64,000 nucleotides of DNA from Bedellia somnulentella. Its lineage: Eukaryota > Arthropoda > Insecta > Lepidoptera > Bedelliidae. Where the stretch lies: NCBI GenBank assembly GCA_963576735.1, contig OY755189.1, forward strand, positions 1,922,001 through 1,986,000, given 5' to 3'. The position numbers and the translations under genes were made by a program. The notes beneath the pieces were generated by a model. That model did not search any database, was not told the origin of the DNA, and worked only from the letters and a program-made list of their open reading frames with translations. Below are positions 1-11,500 of this stretch, one piece after another. Numbering within the stretch: position 1 is the stretch's first letter; each line of letters opens with the position of its first letter.

Positions 1-31
1 GGTAGTGCTATTTTAAGCCTACACTACACAG
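1..31 (-). repeat. SINE A head fragment at window edge
   Basis: Complement of the SINE A start; the rest lies outside the window. Confidence 0.6.
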
Positions 32-114
32 CAAAACAACCATACATAAAATATTTTTTTCACAATGAACAATCAACAGTTTGGGACATTCGTAAATAAA
101 TGGTAAAAAAATAT

Positions 115-357
115 GGTTTATGCTCGTTTACTCACGAGGGGGTAGGACAATCGCCATTTTTGCAGGAATACATTGTCATTTGACTGAGTTCAACTTAGTC
201 ATGTGGGTTTTCATAATGTATGTTTCCATTCCTAATTCCTACATGTATTACATTAGGAAAGACTTATTGGTGAGGGCCCAAGGATTCAAACCTATGCCCC
301 TGCACAAGAGCCGGTGGTACTTCCCACTAAGCTACTACTTCTTTCCGGTGCTGGACT
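115..357 (-). repeat. SINE B copy with tRNA-like head
   Basis: Minus-strand reading starts with an A-box-like TAGCTTAGTGGGAAGTA and a B-box-like GTTTGAATCC, then the SINE B body (CCACATGACTAAGTTG). Confidence 0.65.
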
Positions 358-389
358 AAGTGCAGAAACATAGTTTACTACCAACTTTC

Positions 390-570
390 AACTAGGGCTT
401 TTAAGGGATTTTGGGCGATGCGGTTGGAGACCCATCACCAAAAACCTTTATTTTAACATTTTTTCCCCACATAACTTTCCAAAAGTGGCTGAGGAATTTA
501 TAATTTCTTAGCTCTGGCTACCCCTTCTAGGGATTTATAGCCGTGAGCATATGCATGTATGTAGTAATAT
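390..570 (+). repeat. SINE A copy, 5' truncated
   Basis: Begins at GGGCTTTTAAGGGATTTTGG and ends in the GCATGTATGTAG tail. Confidence 0.8.
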
Positions 571-730
571 TAATGAATACAATAGGTTAGGTCAAATTTT
601 TATACAACAGCTGTTGTAACACACATGACATAAAAGCTGTTGAAAACCACAAGATTTACAGTTAAAAGACAAGCATGCTTACTAAGTGAATTGGTCACTA
701 AGATATATTTTGATGGACTATTTTTGGTAA

Positions 731-950
731 CGTGTTTACCGTGTAGTGCCGGCTTAGAATGTCGCTGCCCTTTTCTACCCACAGGTGTCGTAAGAGGCGA
801 CTAAGGGTATTGGGGCTTTTTATTGGATTTTTGTGTGATGCGGTTGGAGACCCATCACCAAAAACCTTTAAATGAGCAATTTCTAATTCCTTAGCTCTGG
901 CTACCCCTTCTAGGGAAATATAGCCCTGACTATATGTATGTATGTATGTA
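731..950 (+). repeat. SINE A copy
   Basis: Core GTCGTAAGAGGCGACTAAGG, tail TATGTATGTATG, 10-bp target duplication TTTTTGGTAA (721-730, 951-960). Confidence 0.85.
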
Positions 951-959
951 TTTTTGGTA

Positions 960-2190
960 AATCATGTTTAAATTTAATTTGTGTTCAAAACAATTTACTT
1001 CTACTTGGGAACAAACTGATTGTAAATATGTAATAAATTGTAAATAAAATAATATATATATATCTACTGTTGAGTATCATAGTGTTATCTTATTAACAAA
1101 ACATATGTTATTAATAAGAAATAAAATAACAAGTTGTTTTAAGCCAAAAGTAGACCGATGTGTAAGCAAAACCCTTAAGGCTAAATAAAAATGCTAAAGA
1201 TCTGTGACTGCAGATAAACTATCAATAAGACTTATCATATATACATACCTATACATATACATATCATTATACAACCTTGATAAATAATAAAGACAAAAAA
1301 GACAGGGGATTTTAATATACCATACTTTTTTAGGATTTTAGTTGTAATCATAAATTCTACATAAATGTAACATAGTTCAGATAATTAATTACTTTATCAA
1401 ACTTAAATTACCAGACTGGTTCCAGACTGATTCGTACATAAAGATAGATTGTTTGCACCAGTTAATTACAGGTTTCTATGTTACTTAAGCTCAGGAAACA
1501 CACAAAGCTGAGTTGTACCAAATACCCTCAGTCACCTCTTATGAAACACATGGGAAGAAATGAGTAAGTGTTATTCTAAGCCGACACTACACTGCATATA
1601 TGTTAATAATTTTGAAAACACATGCCATAGAAAATTAAACTTATTTAAAATAATTAGAGTTCTTAACAAACTATCAGTTAATTCCAATACAATATGATAA
1701 ACCTTTTGCAAAGGTACTAAGGTTGACCTCACTGTTACTTATTTGTCTAAGCATAATTTTTAAGTATAGCTTCCCACTTCAATTTGAATAGCAAATAAGA
1801 GGAATGATGACATGAATGCCAGATTCTATACATTTAAACACAAATACTGTAGATACAGCACACAAATGTTATCACTCATCACTTTTTAGAGATGCTATAA
1901 ATAATTACGAATTAGATCACCAATACGATAACATAACAGAATCCAACACACATTTAGTTGAGGAAATAAAAACAAAGGCGGTAATCAGTCAAGGTTTCAT
2001 ATCAAGCGCCGATTAAAACTGGGTTTAAAAATAATTTATTAACGCACACACATTTGCGTGACGTGCAAAATCTAGCAGAAGTATTATTTCGATGACAAAA
2101 ATAGAAAATATTTTGACACAAAGCATGAACTGCACATGTCTGAGTAACAAATCGCATTTTCCTAAAGCAAGATAAACTTATTCTATAATC
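960..2190. other. Presumed fem-1 intron sequence
   Basis: AT-rich. Apart from the SINE head fragment at 1513-1599 I see nothing coding; the 67-codon plus-strand frame at 1816-2016 has no recognisable features. Confidence 0.5.
1513..1599 (-). repeat. SINE A head fragment
   Basis: Complement of the GTGTAGTGTCGGCTTAGAAT start and core; tail half missing. Confidence 0.7.
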
Positions 2191-2194
2191 TTAC

Positions 2195-2347
2195 CGTATT
2201 CAGCAATTCATCAATTTCATTTGTATTTTTTTCATACAACAATGCGTATAAAGTCAAAGACATTCCATCTTTTGCTGAATAAAAAACTCGCTCTTTTAGT
2301 GTGCTTGATATGTCTGCAAGCAAATGTTTTTCTCCCATTTCCACCAT
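2195..2347 (-). CDS. Fem-1-like protein, first coding exon only
   Basis: First coding exon (51 codons) of a gene running off the left edge. The ATG at 2347 is directly preceded by an in-frame TAA, so it is the first possible start. The exon ends in phase 0 at the donor G|GTAAGA (2195/2194). Residues 19-50 (ERVFYSAKDGMSLTLYALLY and the following acidic NTNEIDELLN) resemble the N-terminus of FEM1B, where a short helix pair precedes the ankyrin repeats. FEM1 proteins are substrate receptors of CUL2 ubiquitin ligases. The ankyrin exons are not visible in 1-2194, so intron 1 probably extends beyond the window. The gene is divergent from the TMEM214 gene. An overlapping 74-codon frame on the same strand looks non-coding. 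The assignment rests on about 30 residues. Confidence 0.55.
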
Positions 2348-3679
2348 TTATTACTCCGTGCACAAATTTATTTTCACCACCACAATTTATTAATCCAATA
2401 AACGTACGTAACTGTGAGTCGTATATTTGTTGTGCTGATGCTTCAGCTAACACAAAATAAAATTATTTTCTTTCTTTTCTTTGCGTCTTACACAAAAGTC
2501 AAAACAAAACTGTCAACAGTGTCAACTTCGTCGGAGAGAAAGAGAATCCGCGAAGAATACCAACCAAGAACAGCTGAGTTAAGCGGTTATTACATTACGC
2601 AATATTCAGACAGTCTAACTTAGATTGAGCATGGTGTAATAAGAGTTAGCAAGTTAGCCTGTCTAATTAGAGCGGCCGAATGGGTTCGGCCGTGCTTACT
2701 TGCTTGCTTGCTGAATACCGCGTAGTGTAATATGATTTAGCACGCTAGACTGTTCATTCATCGCGCGGCAGCTAGGCTTGGGTAGATCCAGCTCCGCGAG
2801 GGGATTCGAATCACCAGGTCCAGGCTCAGTTCCGGTACTGAATCCTCTTAACCGGGCCGGACCGCTTATCGAATCCGGCTCGGTTAAGAAATTCGGAACT
2901 GAATCAAACAACCAAAAAATACCACGCTTACTTCGCGGAACGTAACGATTGCTGTTGACATACATGTAAAATCAATTTACTCATATGTATAACGATTCTG
3001 TTTGTATACAGGCTAGGTTCGCTAACATACAAATATCCATATGTAAAAAAAATAATAATATTTAGAAACATCTTAACAATATCTACACATAAATATATGC
3101 AAATCAGAAAGTGACACAACATAAAACACTATCATATTTATAATATCACTATAAACACCATTATTTATGAAAATATTGATAAATCTATTAAACAAAATTG
3201 GCAAACAAAGAACAAAAAAGGACAACTCTCTTTTCGTCTCTGTCTCCCTAGTTCAAATTGTATTACATTCTTGTCTCGCTCTCACATTCAGCAAGCAAAG
3301 CAAATGTAACGGTAATAATCGAACCAATCCTGAACCTGATGCCTGAGCCTGTTGTTCGAAAACAATAAAACCGAGCCGGTGCGGAGCGGCCCGGTTAAGC
3401 GAACCTGCACCTGATAAGAAAGAGTGGGGCCGGTTAGGCCAATCAGGCTCACGCAGGGATTCGAATCAGTTGAATCCACCGAGCCGGACCTACACACGGC
3501 TAGCGGCAGCCGCAGAGCGAAGGCGTGCGTGACATGTGTTTTGCTGTGGCGGGGCGTGTACAATGGCTTGTTCAAAGGAAAAAGAAGTGCTTTTTAATGT
3601 TCTCGATTTGTATCGAGACATGCCATATTTATGGCAGAAAATTCATAAAGATTATTCCAATCAAACACTTCGTACTTAA

Positions 3680-4123
3680 GGGCCTCCCCGCATTTTGCAG
3701 CTATTGCGCTCACTCTTACGTCAAATTTACTGAGAGTGACAGGGACGGAAAAAACGCGCGCGCAGGATAAATGTAGTTTATTTAGTTTTATTGAATAACT
3801 ATAATGTTTAAATGAAAAGTTAAACATCAAAGTTACAGATCTTAAAGCTACGCGTATATAGACACAATGAGTTCACATGTATGTTATGCCAGCGGAGCCT
3901 ATACGGTTTTTATGAAAACAAAGCATGTTCCAATTAAATTTTTTTCATCATAGTTTTCAACAAATTATTAAAATGTTAAACATCAAATTTTAACACCATG
4001 AACCATACCATTTAACACCATAATCACCAACATATATTTTATTCATGTAATATGAATATGATCAAATCAGACTTTATAGAATTTCCAAACAATCAATATC
4101 AACCAATATTTCCGGGGACGCCC
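3680..4123. mobile_element. TTAA-flanked MITE, copy 1
   Basis: 444 bp bounded by TTAA on both sides (3676-3679, 4124-4127); starts GGGCCTCCCCG and ends CGGGGACGCCC. TTAA target with GGG ends fits a Kolobok- or piggyBac-like non-autonomous element. About 90% alike by eye to the copy at 4586-5014, in the same orientation. Confidence 0.65.
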
Positions 4124-4164
4124 TTAAGTTAAAAAAATTGAGAGGAGTTTAAAAATTTCGCACT

Positions 4165-4305
4165 GTAAGCCTCTTGACACTATTGCTCAATTGGCAGAGC
4201 GATGGGGGCGTATACCCGGAGGTCGTGGGTTCGATTCCCACTGGTGTTTAAAATTTTCTTTCCTTTATTTATTAGTAATCCCACATGAGGTTTTCATGAA
4301 CACAC
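4165..4305 (+). repeat. SINE D copy (tRNA-like)
   Basis: tRNA-like segment with A box TTGCTCAATTGGCAGAGC and B box GGTTCGATTCC, then TTTCTTTCCTTTATTTATTA and CACATGAGGTTTTCATGAAC. Sits between the two TTAA-flanked MITEs. Not a functional tRNA: the anticodon loop is irregular and there is no fitting 3' end. Confidence 0.75.
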
Positions 4306-4585
4306 ATTGACATGACACAATGAAACATTCTAATTAGGAGAGGAAAACCAGATCGTAAATTACAGTTAGGTTATTTTAATGTCATCATGAGTTAGCCTAA
4401 TGAGACGATAAATAAGACGAGACGAGAGATAAATAAGACGATATAAAAATTTTGTTGTTTTTTGACGAAACCATATCAAACGAAATTTACTTAGCATTAA
4501 TACCATATAATACAAATGACAATGGAAAATACAATTTTCTGGTATTGAAAGAAAATAGATGCTCCAACCAAAAGTTAAAGTTTAA

Positions 4586-5014
4586 GGGCCTCCCCGCATT
4601 TTGCAGCTATTGCGCTCACTCTTACGTCAAATTTACTGAGAGTGACAGGGACGGAAAAAACGCAAGCGCAGGATAAATGTAGTTTATTTAGTTTTATTGA
4701 ATAACCATAATGTTTAAATGAAAAGTTAAACATCAAAGTTACAGATCTTAAAGCTACGCGTATATAGACACATAATGAGTTCACATGTATGTTATGCCAG
4801 TGGAGCCTATACGGTTTTTATGAAAACAAAGCATGTTCCAATTAAATTTTTTTCATCATATTTTTAACCAAATTATTAAAATGTTAAACATCAAATTTTA
4901 ACACCATGAACTAATCACCAACATATATTTTATTCATGTCATATCAATATCATCAAATCAGACTTTATACAATTTCCAAACAATCAATATCAACCTATTT
5001 TTCCGGGGGCGCCC
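4586..5014. mobile_element. TTAA-flanked MITE, copy 2
   Basis: 429 bp bounded by TTAA (4582-4585, 5015-5018); starts GGGCCTCCCCG, ends GGGGGCGCCC. Shares the CTCACTCTTACGTCAAATTT and GTTCACATGTATGTTATGCC stretches with copy 1. The main differences are small deletions near 4880-4920. Confidence 0.65.
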
Positions 5015-5169
5015 TTAAGCGGTTATGACAACCGCCACCGGCTACGTACGCTTTGAAAATGAGTTAGCATGCGGTATTCAGCACAGTCTAATAGCGAGCT
5101 TGTCTAGTTAGACTTTAAGACAGTCTTACTAAGACTGTCTGAATATTGCGTAATGTAATAACCGCTTTA

Positions 5170-5566
5170 GTGATGTAGATAGAAACAGGAAAACCGTAAG
5201 AATCGAAACTTTAAACATTCCAACCTTATTCGAATCAACAATTGATTTTAAGTCCACATAATGTTGGTATTTATACAATATTTTGATCCTAGTGGCGGTC
5301 ACAAATAAATTTACCTTAAAATTCATACTTATTCACTGCATTGTGAAAGAACGCCACTGTAAATTACAGCATCATTTTCAGCCACGTTTAAAAACGCCAC
5401 TGTGGAACTTTTCAACCAATCGTTGCACTGCAATCTGCTTTATTTTGACATTTCTTTTCTAAATGACATTTTCAGTTTTGAGTTTGACGTGCCTAAACCT
5501 ACCTCAGCTTTATTTACAAAATTGCATTTTAGAAATCATTTTTATTACCTTCAATTATACTGCAAT
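5170..5566. promoter_or_regulatory. 5' flank of TMEM214
   Basis: 400 bp between the composite transposon and the ATG. Contains a repeated AACGCCACTGT (5350-5405). No clear TATA or initiator can be named; the promoter is presumed here because the transposon lies directly upstream. Confidence 0.35.
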
Positions 5567-8500
5567 ATGTCGAACGGTCAATGGGAAGTTGTAGGAAAGA
5601 AAAAGGCGCAAAATGGGAAAGTTAAAATGTCGAAAGATGATTCTTTAAAATCTATTAAAAATGGACCGAAACTCGATGATCTCTGTAAGTTTATTTAGAT
5701 ATAAATTAAATTAGTTGCTCCAAGGGAACCCTTGTTAAAATATAATCTAGATTTTCTTTAATATTCGTAGCTATTCAGTTCTCTTTTTATCCTAGCCTTC
5801 TCCTCACATTCTTATAACAGCGGGCAGCACACGTCATTGAATGGCTTACATATTTTACAGTGCCGCAATCTCAAATAAAAACTTTTTACGCTGGCATGGA
5901 GATGAATGATGAGAAAAAGCCGGGTAAAGAGTATAAAAAAAAGGATGGAGAAAAGAAGCAAAGTAAGAAACAGAACAACGACAAAAAGGCTGAATCCAAA
6001 CCAAAACCGCCAAAAAATCTGGAAGAAGCTCTGCAAATGGTATGACATATGATTGATTAAATATTTCTTTTTTTATCTGCAAAACCAACCTTAATGTAGC
6101 AAAATTAAATACATTTATTCTTACCTTTCTCATTAAACCTGTGCGTATATAAAGGATTATGTAGACTGCAATTTCATACAGCTTATTAGTTACTATTTTC
6201 TAATTTAAATGATTTACTATAGTCAATAACTCAATCCTGTTCACAATGAAGAGTAAGTATACTTTGTTTTAATTCTTTTTTCTCTGACCTCTGTTGATAA
6301 AAAAATATAATTTGTGTTTTTGTGATTAATACTTTATGCCCTATTTTTTTAATTCTTCTCTAAGCCCATGCTTTACCAAAATTAATTTGCTAAGTTGTAA
6401 GCAAAATCATGTAATTTGGAAGTAAAAATAAATATTTTGATTTTAAGCTACAAAACAACCAAAGTTAATACTTAATATTTTCTATTTCTTTTCAGATTGA
6501 TGCATCAGAACTAGCCAACATCATTACATCAAACAAACTTAGATTTTCTAATGCACCAGTAATATGGCTCAAAGAGGTTGCTCTCTTTCTAAACTCGAAA
6601 ACTAATATTGATGTAGAAGATCCTACATTCAGCAGTCATCCGTATGACTACCCAACTTCTGTTTTACCTGCTGAAGTTAAGAAACTTCTAGAAGATACAT
6701 TAAAAGATGCTGGATTGGCTAACAAAGAACTCATTTATGGTGTTACACTCACAGCGCTAGCAAATGATATGAGTAGAGGTAATGACCAAATAATTTTACT
6801 GTAGACCTATGGTCACTTGATCTAGACTGAAATTTTTACTACTGATGCTTTGGCTCCTCCTTTTTTGTGATTTATAGTCATGATTATAAGATTATGCAAC
6901 TGTCATACTTATTGATGTTTTGCAGTTTTAATCAAGCAAGCACACATCTTACATATAAATATATTGATTACCTGAAATTAAGGAAAACCAATTAATGTAA
7001 AAAAAACAATGAATTCACGAAACACATATTTTAGTTTTAGTGCCACCTCATTAGAATTCCATTTCATTAAATTAGGAAAATACAAAGCATTGATTTTTAA
7101 CCAACACTTATAGACTGTATCTTATCTTAATATACTCACAGCTATAATCCCAGAGAGTTCAAAAAATAAAAGTATTTAACTTAATTATGAAAAATAAACT
7201 TTTTGATTATTTTTTTGACAGTAGTAGTAACTTGAAATGATTCAGCCAGTTTTCGAAATTGAAACGGGAAAAGAGGCGTATCTATGTTGGCTGCTCGCAT
7301 GACATGACAAATTTTTGTTTAAAATTATTTTCTTAGCAGAAAAAAACATTGTCATTATAATTATATAACATGCAATATAATATTCCAACCATAATTGCAG
7401 GCTTGCCTGTGAATGGTCACAGAATACTTCTGCAGATGTTGGCCCTAGAAAATCCAGAGTTCTGCTTGTCATCCATATCAAAAGGTGTCAATCTAAGGAA
7501 CTCCTATCAAAATCGACCTCCTATTGGTTTGTCACTACTCTGGGCCATGGGCCAAGGTGGATATGCAGACTTTTCCGTTGGACTTCAAGGTAACATTTTC
7601 AGAAAATTATATGTAAATTCAAACCTTGACTTTTAGAATGAGGATTTTTGGTACTGAAGTTCTTCATAAGATTTAACCTAGGATTTTTTATTATATATAA
7701 ATAGAAAGTAGTATTTTTATTCTAAATGTCTGATGGTACAAGATTACCAGAAGCAGTATGGAGTTCTATATATATGTTTTTTAATTTGACATTTAGTATT
7801 TTATTTTAATACTATAAATTATAAATTAAATAATAGTATATACTAAGTCATGTGACTATATACAAAGTGGCAATAGATATTGACTTTTCTTATGTGTATT
7901 TACTATCCAAATCTTCTGTCAACCAGAAAAAGTGATTTTACTTAACATTTAAAGGCAAAATGTGTTGTTTACTAACAAGTACCTCTAACAAGAACCTGTG
8001 CCTCACCTTTGGGCATATAAGGCATGAATATATCAATAGACATGATAATTATTTTTTACATAAATCAAGAGACACAAAATCTTGAAGAAATCCAGTAGAC
8101 GAGAGTATCCATCGTTTCTTACAAAAAAAAAATGTGAATGTAAAGTTTCTTTGTTGCTTCTTCTCTTTAAGAACACCTTCCGAAGCAACAGATTAACGAT
8201 TAATTTAAAACTTTGACGTTCAAAAAATGTTAGTATTTAACTTTATTTTGAAATAAAGTTAAATGAATATAATATACCTAAAACTATTTGCCTTAAATAT
8301 TATGCCTTATAAACTTTTTGCCTTTTTTTTTTGACTTTTTACGATCCTGGCAAATCTCTCGACCTACTCACCGTGGGCGCCTACCAATTGCAGAACATTA
8401 TATATTAGGCTGAGGAATTTTTCATTCCGAAGCTCCAGCTACCGCTTTTAGGGATTTATATCCTTGAGTATATGTATCTATAATCTTTTTGAGCTAACTT

Positions 8501-11500
8501 TCTCTTCCGTGGTAGTCCTTTACGGATATTACTATCAAGAATGGTTTTTTATCTAATAATAAATAATAGTATAATTTGTTTCCAGTTTGGCAAGATATGT
8601 TTTTCCCAATCGCAGAGCTGAAAAACTACACCAAATACATTATTTCTTATCTCAGGAATATTCTCGAACGAAATAACAAGTTGGAATGTGCGAAGCTAAC
8701 GGCAGATAAACTAATAGGAATCATAGATTTAGTGAACACGAAACGAAGTAATATAACTAAGGAGCAATCAAGTGACCTTAGCAAGCAATTATCTAAATTA
8801 AAGGTGAGTTTGTAAAACTGTAAAGTATATCACTTTATTTTGAAATCATCATTTTCATGAAAATCCTTTATTTATTAGTAATAATCCCCACATGAGGTTT
8901 TCATGAACAAAAACATTCAAATTATGTGATAGTTAGGCGTTCTCAACATTTGCATTCTATCTGAAAAGGTAGACCAGTGGCCTTCCGAATTTGTAAAAAA
9001 TTCGGAGGTAGGGAACGCAAACACAACTTAAAAGTGTAAAAGAAACAAAGGATAGAAGAATTTTGCGCTGGCAGCCATTGACACGGTAGCTCAATTGGCA
9101 GAGCGACGGGGGCGTATACCTGAGGTCGCGGGTTCGAGTCCCGCCTGTGTCGAAATTTTTCTTTCCTTTATTTATTATATCACTTTAGTATGTCACTTTT
9201 AAAAGATGACTGCCCATTCTGCATATTATCATCTCTTCACAGTCCATATATATCTCCATTGAGAGGTTCGAGCCAACCATGTATAGAGTGATTTGGCCAA
9301 AGTCAACCACGCCGGCTAAATTATGGGTTCGCACAGACAAACTACCACCGTGGTAGTATCCGAAACTGACGTCTCAACGTGCCCTATAAAGCACATATGG
9401 TGCCGTGTAGTGCCGGCTTGGAATGTCGCTACCCCTTTCTACCCACGGGTGTCGTAAGAGGCGACTAAGGGTATTGGGGCATTTTATTGGATTTTTGGGC
9501 GATGCGACCCATCACCAAAAACCTTTATTTTTACCATCTTTTCCCCGCTCAACTTCCAAAAGAGGCTGAGGAATTTATAATTCCTTTTAGCTCTGGTTAC
9601 CCCTTCTAGGGAAATATAGCCGTGAGTATATGTATGTGTGTGTAGGAACAGCAAAGATATACTGGCCAGTACACCCTGCTGTGTACCAACTTAGAATTTG
9701 TATTTATGTTTAGCTAGAGAAACATTTCGATACCGCGATGTACGATTTTTTATGACGCTGCTAGTATGCGAGTGAGTTCGCCGTCTAGCGGTCGCCACAT
9801 GTGTATAAAGCACGTATCATTTGCACGGCTCATATGATATATCCCCGAGGGTGTCTAGCCTACCCTGACTAGAGTTATGAACCCATAGGGCCACATTTCT
9901 GGTCTAATGCTTGTTTGCAGGCATGATTAACTACTACCGCAATAGTTGCTAATATTTCTTATTGTTGTACTGATTGTAAATTGATACATGGATTGATTCA
10001 CTTACAATAAGAGGAGCTACCGCCATCACGTGAAAAGAAACAGTTTAATGGGAGCCGGAACCTTTCTAATTGTGGAATTAAAATATTTTTATCTCACCTT
10101 ACCTCACAGCCCATATAATTATGTCCCCACCAAGGTGCTCGAGCCTACCCTATATAGGGCGATTTGGCCTTAGTCCACTACGCTGGCCAATTGCGGGTTG
10201 GTAGACTAACGACTATTACCGTGATAGAAGCCGGGACCGATGGCTTAACGTGCCCTGCGAAGCACGGAATCATCTTAATTTTTCGGATAATCAGGTGATT
10301 CAAGCCTGCAATATCCTTCCAGACTGGGTTAAATCTTACAAATTAAATTTGTAAGGTTACCACCCCCTGGGAATCGAACCCGAAGCCTCCGTAAATGAAA
10401 CCAAGCGCTTAACCGTGAGACCACGGACACAGTATTTCTATCTATCAAAAATATAATTTTATTTGTTTACAGGATATATACTTCAACGGTAAAATGAACA
10501 AGCACCAAGTGACATTCAATCATCTTATGAAGAAGCTACCAAACCAGTACCTCAGTGGGAGCTCTCTAGACGCACACAATAGGATAATTGTAGAGTGTTT
10601 GGTAGATTGTCTTTGGAAAGATGATTCCTGTAATGTCACGTGGCGACAACTGTTCCATAAATGTAGCAAGCAGTCTGCAACTTTGCTGGATTATATAAGT
10701 AAGTGTTTGCTGTTTACAGACTCATCGCACGCTTAATACTACAGTGACCTGTGTAATTTTTTTTATGAATTGAGTAACAATACTTTGCAGACCTTAAAAA
10801 GCATGCTCTACAACATAGGCACGAGAAAACACCCGTATTCTTAACACAAAAAGGTTCAATTTCACTTAGGTCTTTATTGTCTCGTATTCATATGTTGTTG
10901 AATAAATTTTAAGGTATGTGTAGTATTGTAACTCAACACATCAAAATTTTGACATAGGTCCCTGTAGTATTAAGCGTGCGTTTTATTGCATGCCATAAGT
11001 ACAAATAGTGTTGTGATTGCGGTACAGTAATAAATATGGACCCTGTTGGGCACATAAAATGTTACAAGAGCTGTTTATTTATTAGAGAATTAAAGAATAA
11101 AACGTAAGCGAAGATACGTGCGCAGATGTAAACGAAGCAAGAGAGGTTTGCCAGGTTCGTATCAAGTGGCAATCTAATGTCACGCACACCGTTGTACTTT
11201 TTTTTTGGTTTCGCCTGTCGTCTTTGTATTGCCAATCTATTAAAAGTAAGTATAGCATACTAAATCTATGGTTTTTATAAACAACCATCATATTAAGTTT
11301 AAGTTTTGTCACCTTATATACAATACATTTCCCATTGGGATAGGCAGAGACTATCGATCGCCACTTTGATTAATTCTGGTAAACCTACGTAGCAACGCTT
11401 CGTTTACATCCTTCAATCTTTTCATACATGTTGTACCTCACTGTAAACTGAATGATAATTTCTTTTGTAAATTTGTGTTTGATGTGCAATAAAGAGCTAT

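Larger units (their letters stand above)
2582..5166. mobile_element. Large TTA-flanked composite transposon (PIF/Harbinger-like)
   Basis: 2585 bp with 35-bp perfect terminal inverted repeats starting AGCGGTTATTACATTACGC and a 3-bp duplication TTA (2579-2581, 5167-5169). Imperfect inverted similarity continues for about 120 bp. The interior holds a GC-rich inverted pair (about 2790-2905 and 3340-3500), two TTAA-flanked copies and a tRNA-derived SINE fragment. No transposase is seen. It fills most of the gap between the divergent fem-1-like and TMEM214 start codons. Confidence 0.72.

Noticed and set aside
2232..2453. 74-codon minus-strand frame overlapping the fem-1-like exon
   Set aside because: The alternative frame (ATG 2347) shows protein similarity and ends exactly at a consensus donor; the longer frame does neither.
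5812..6133. Minus-strand frames opposite TMEM214 exon 2
   Set aside because: They are the mirror of a Lys-rich coding exon; the plus-strand reading matches the protein family.
9081..9152. tRNA gene at 9081-9152 and similar units at 4180-4247, 15310-15387 and 38928-39000
   Set aside because: A and B boxes and acceptor-like pairing are present, but the anticodon arm is irregular and the units are embedded in dispersed repeats with target duplications, so they are SINE heads.
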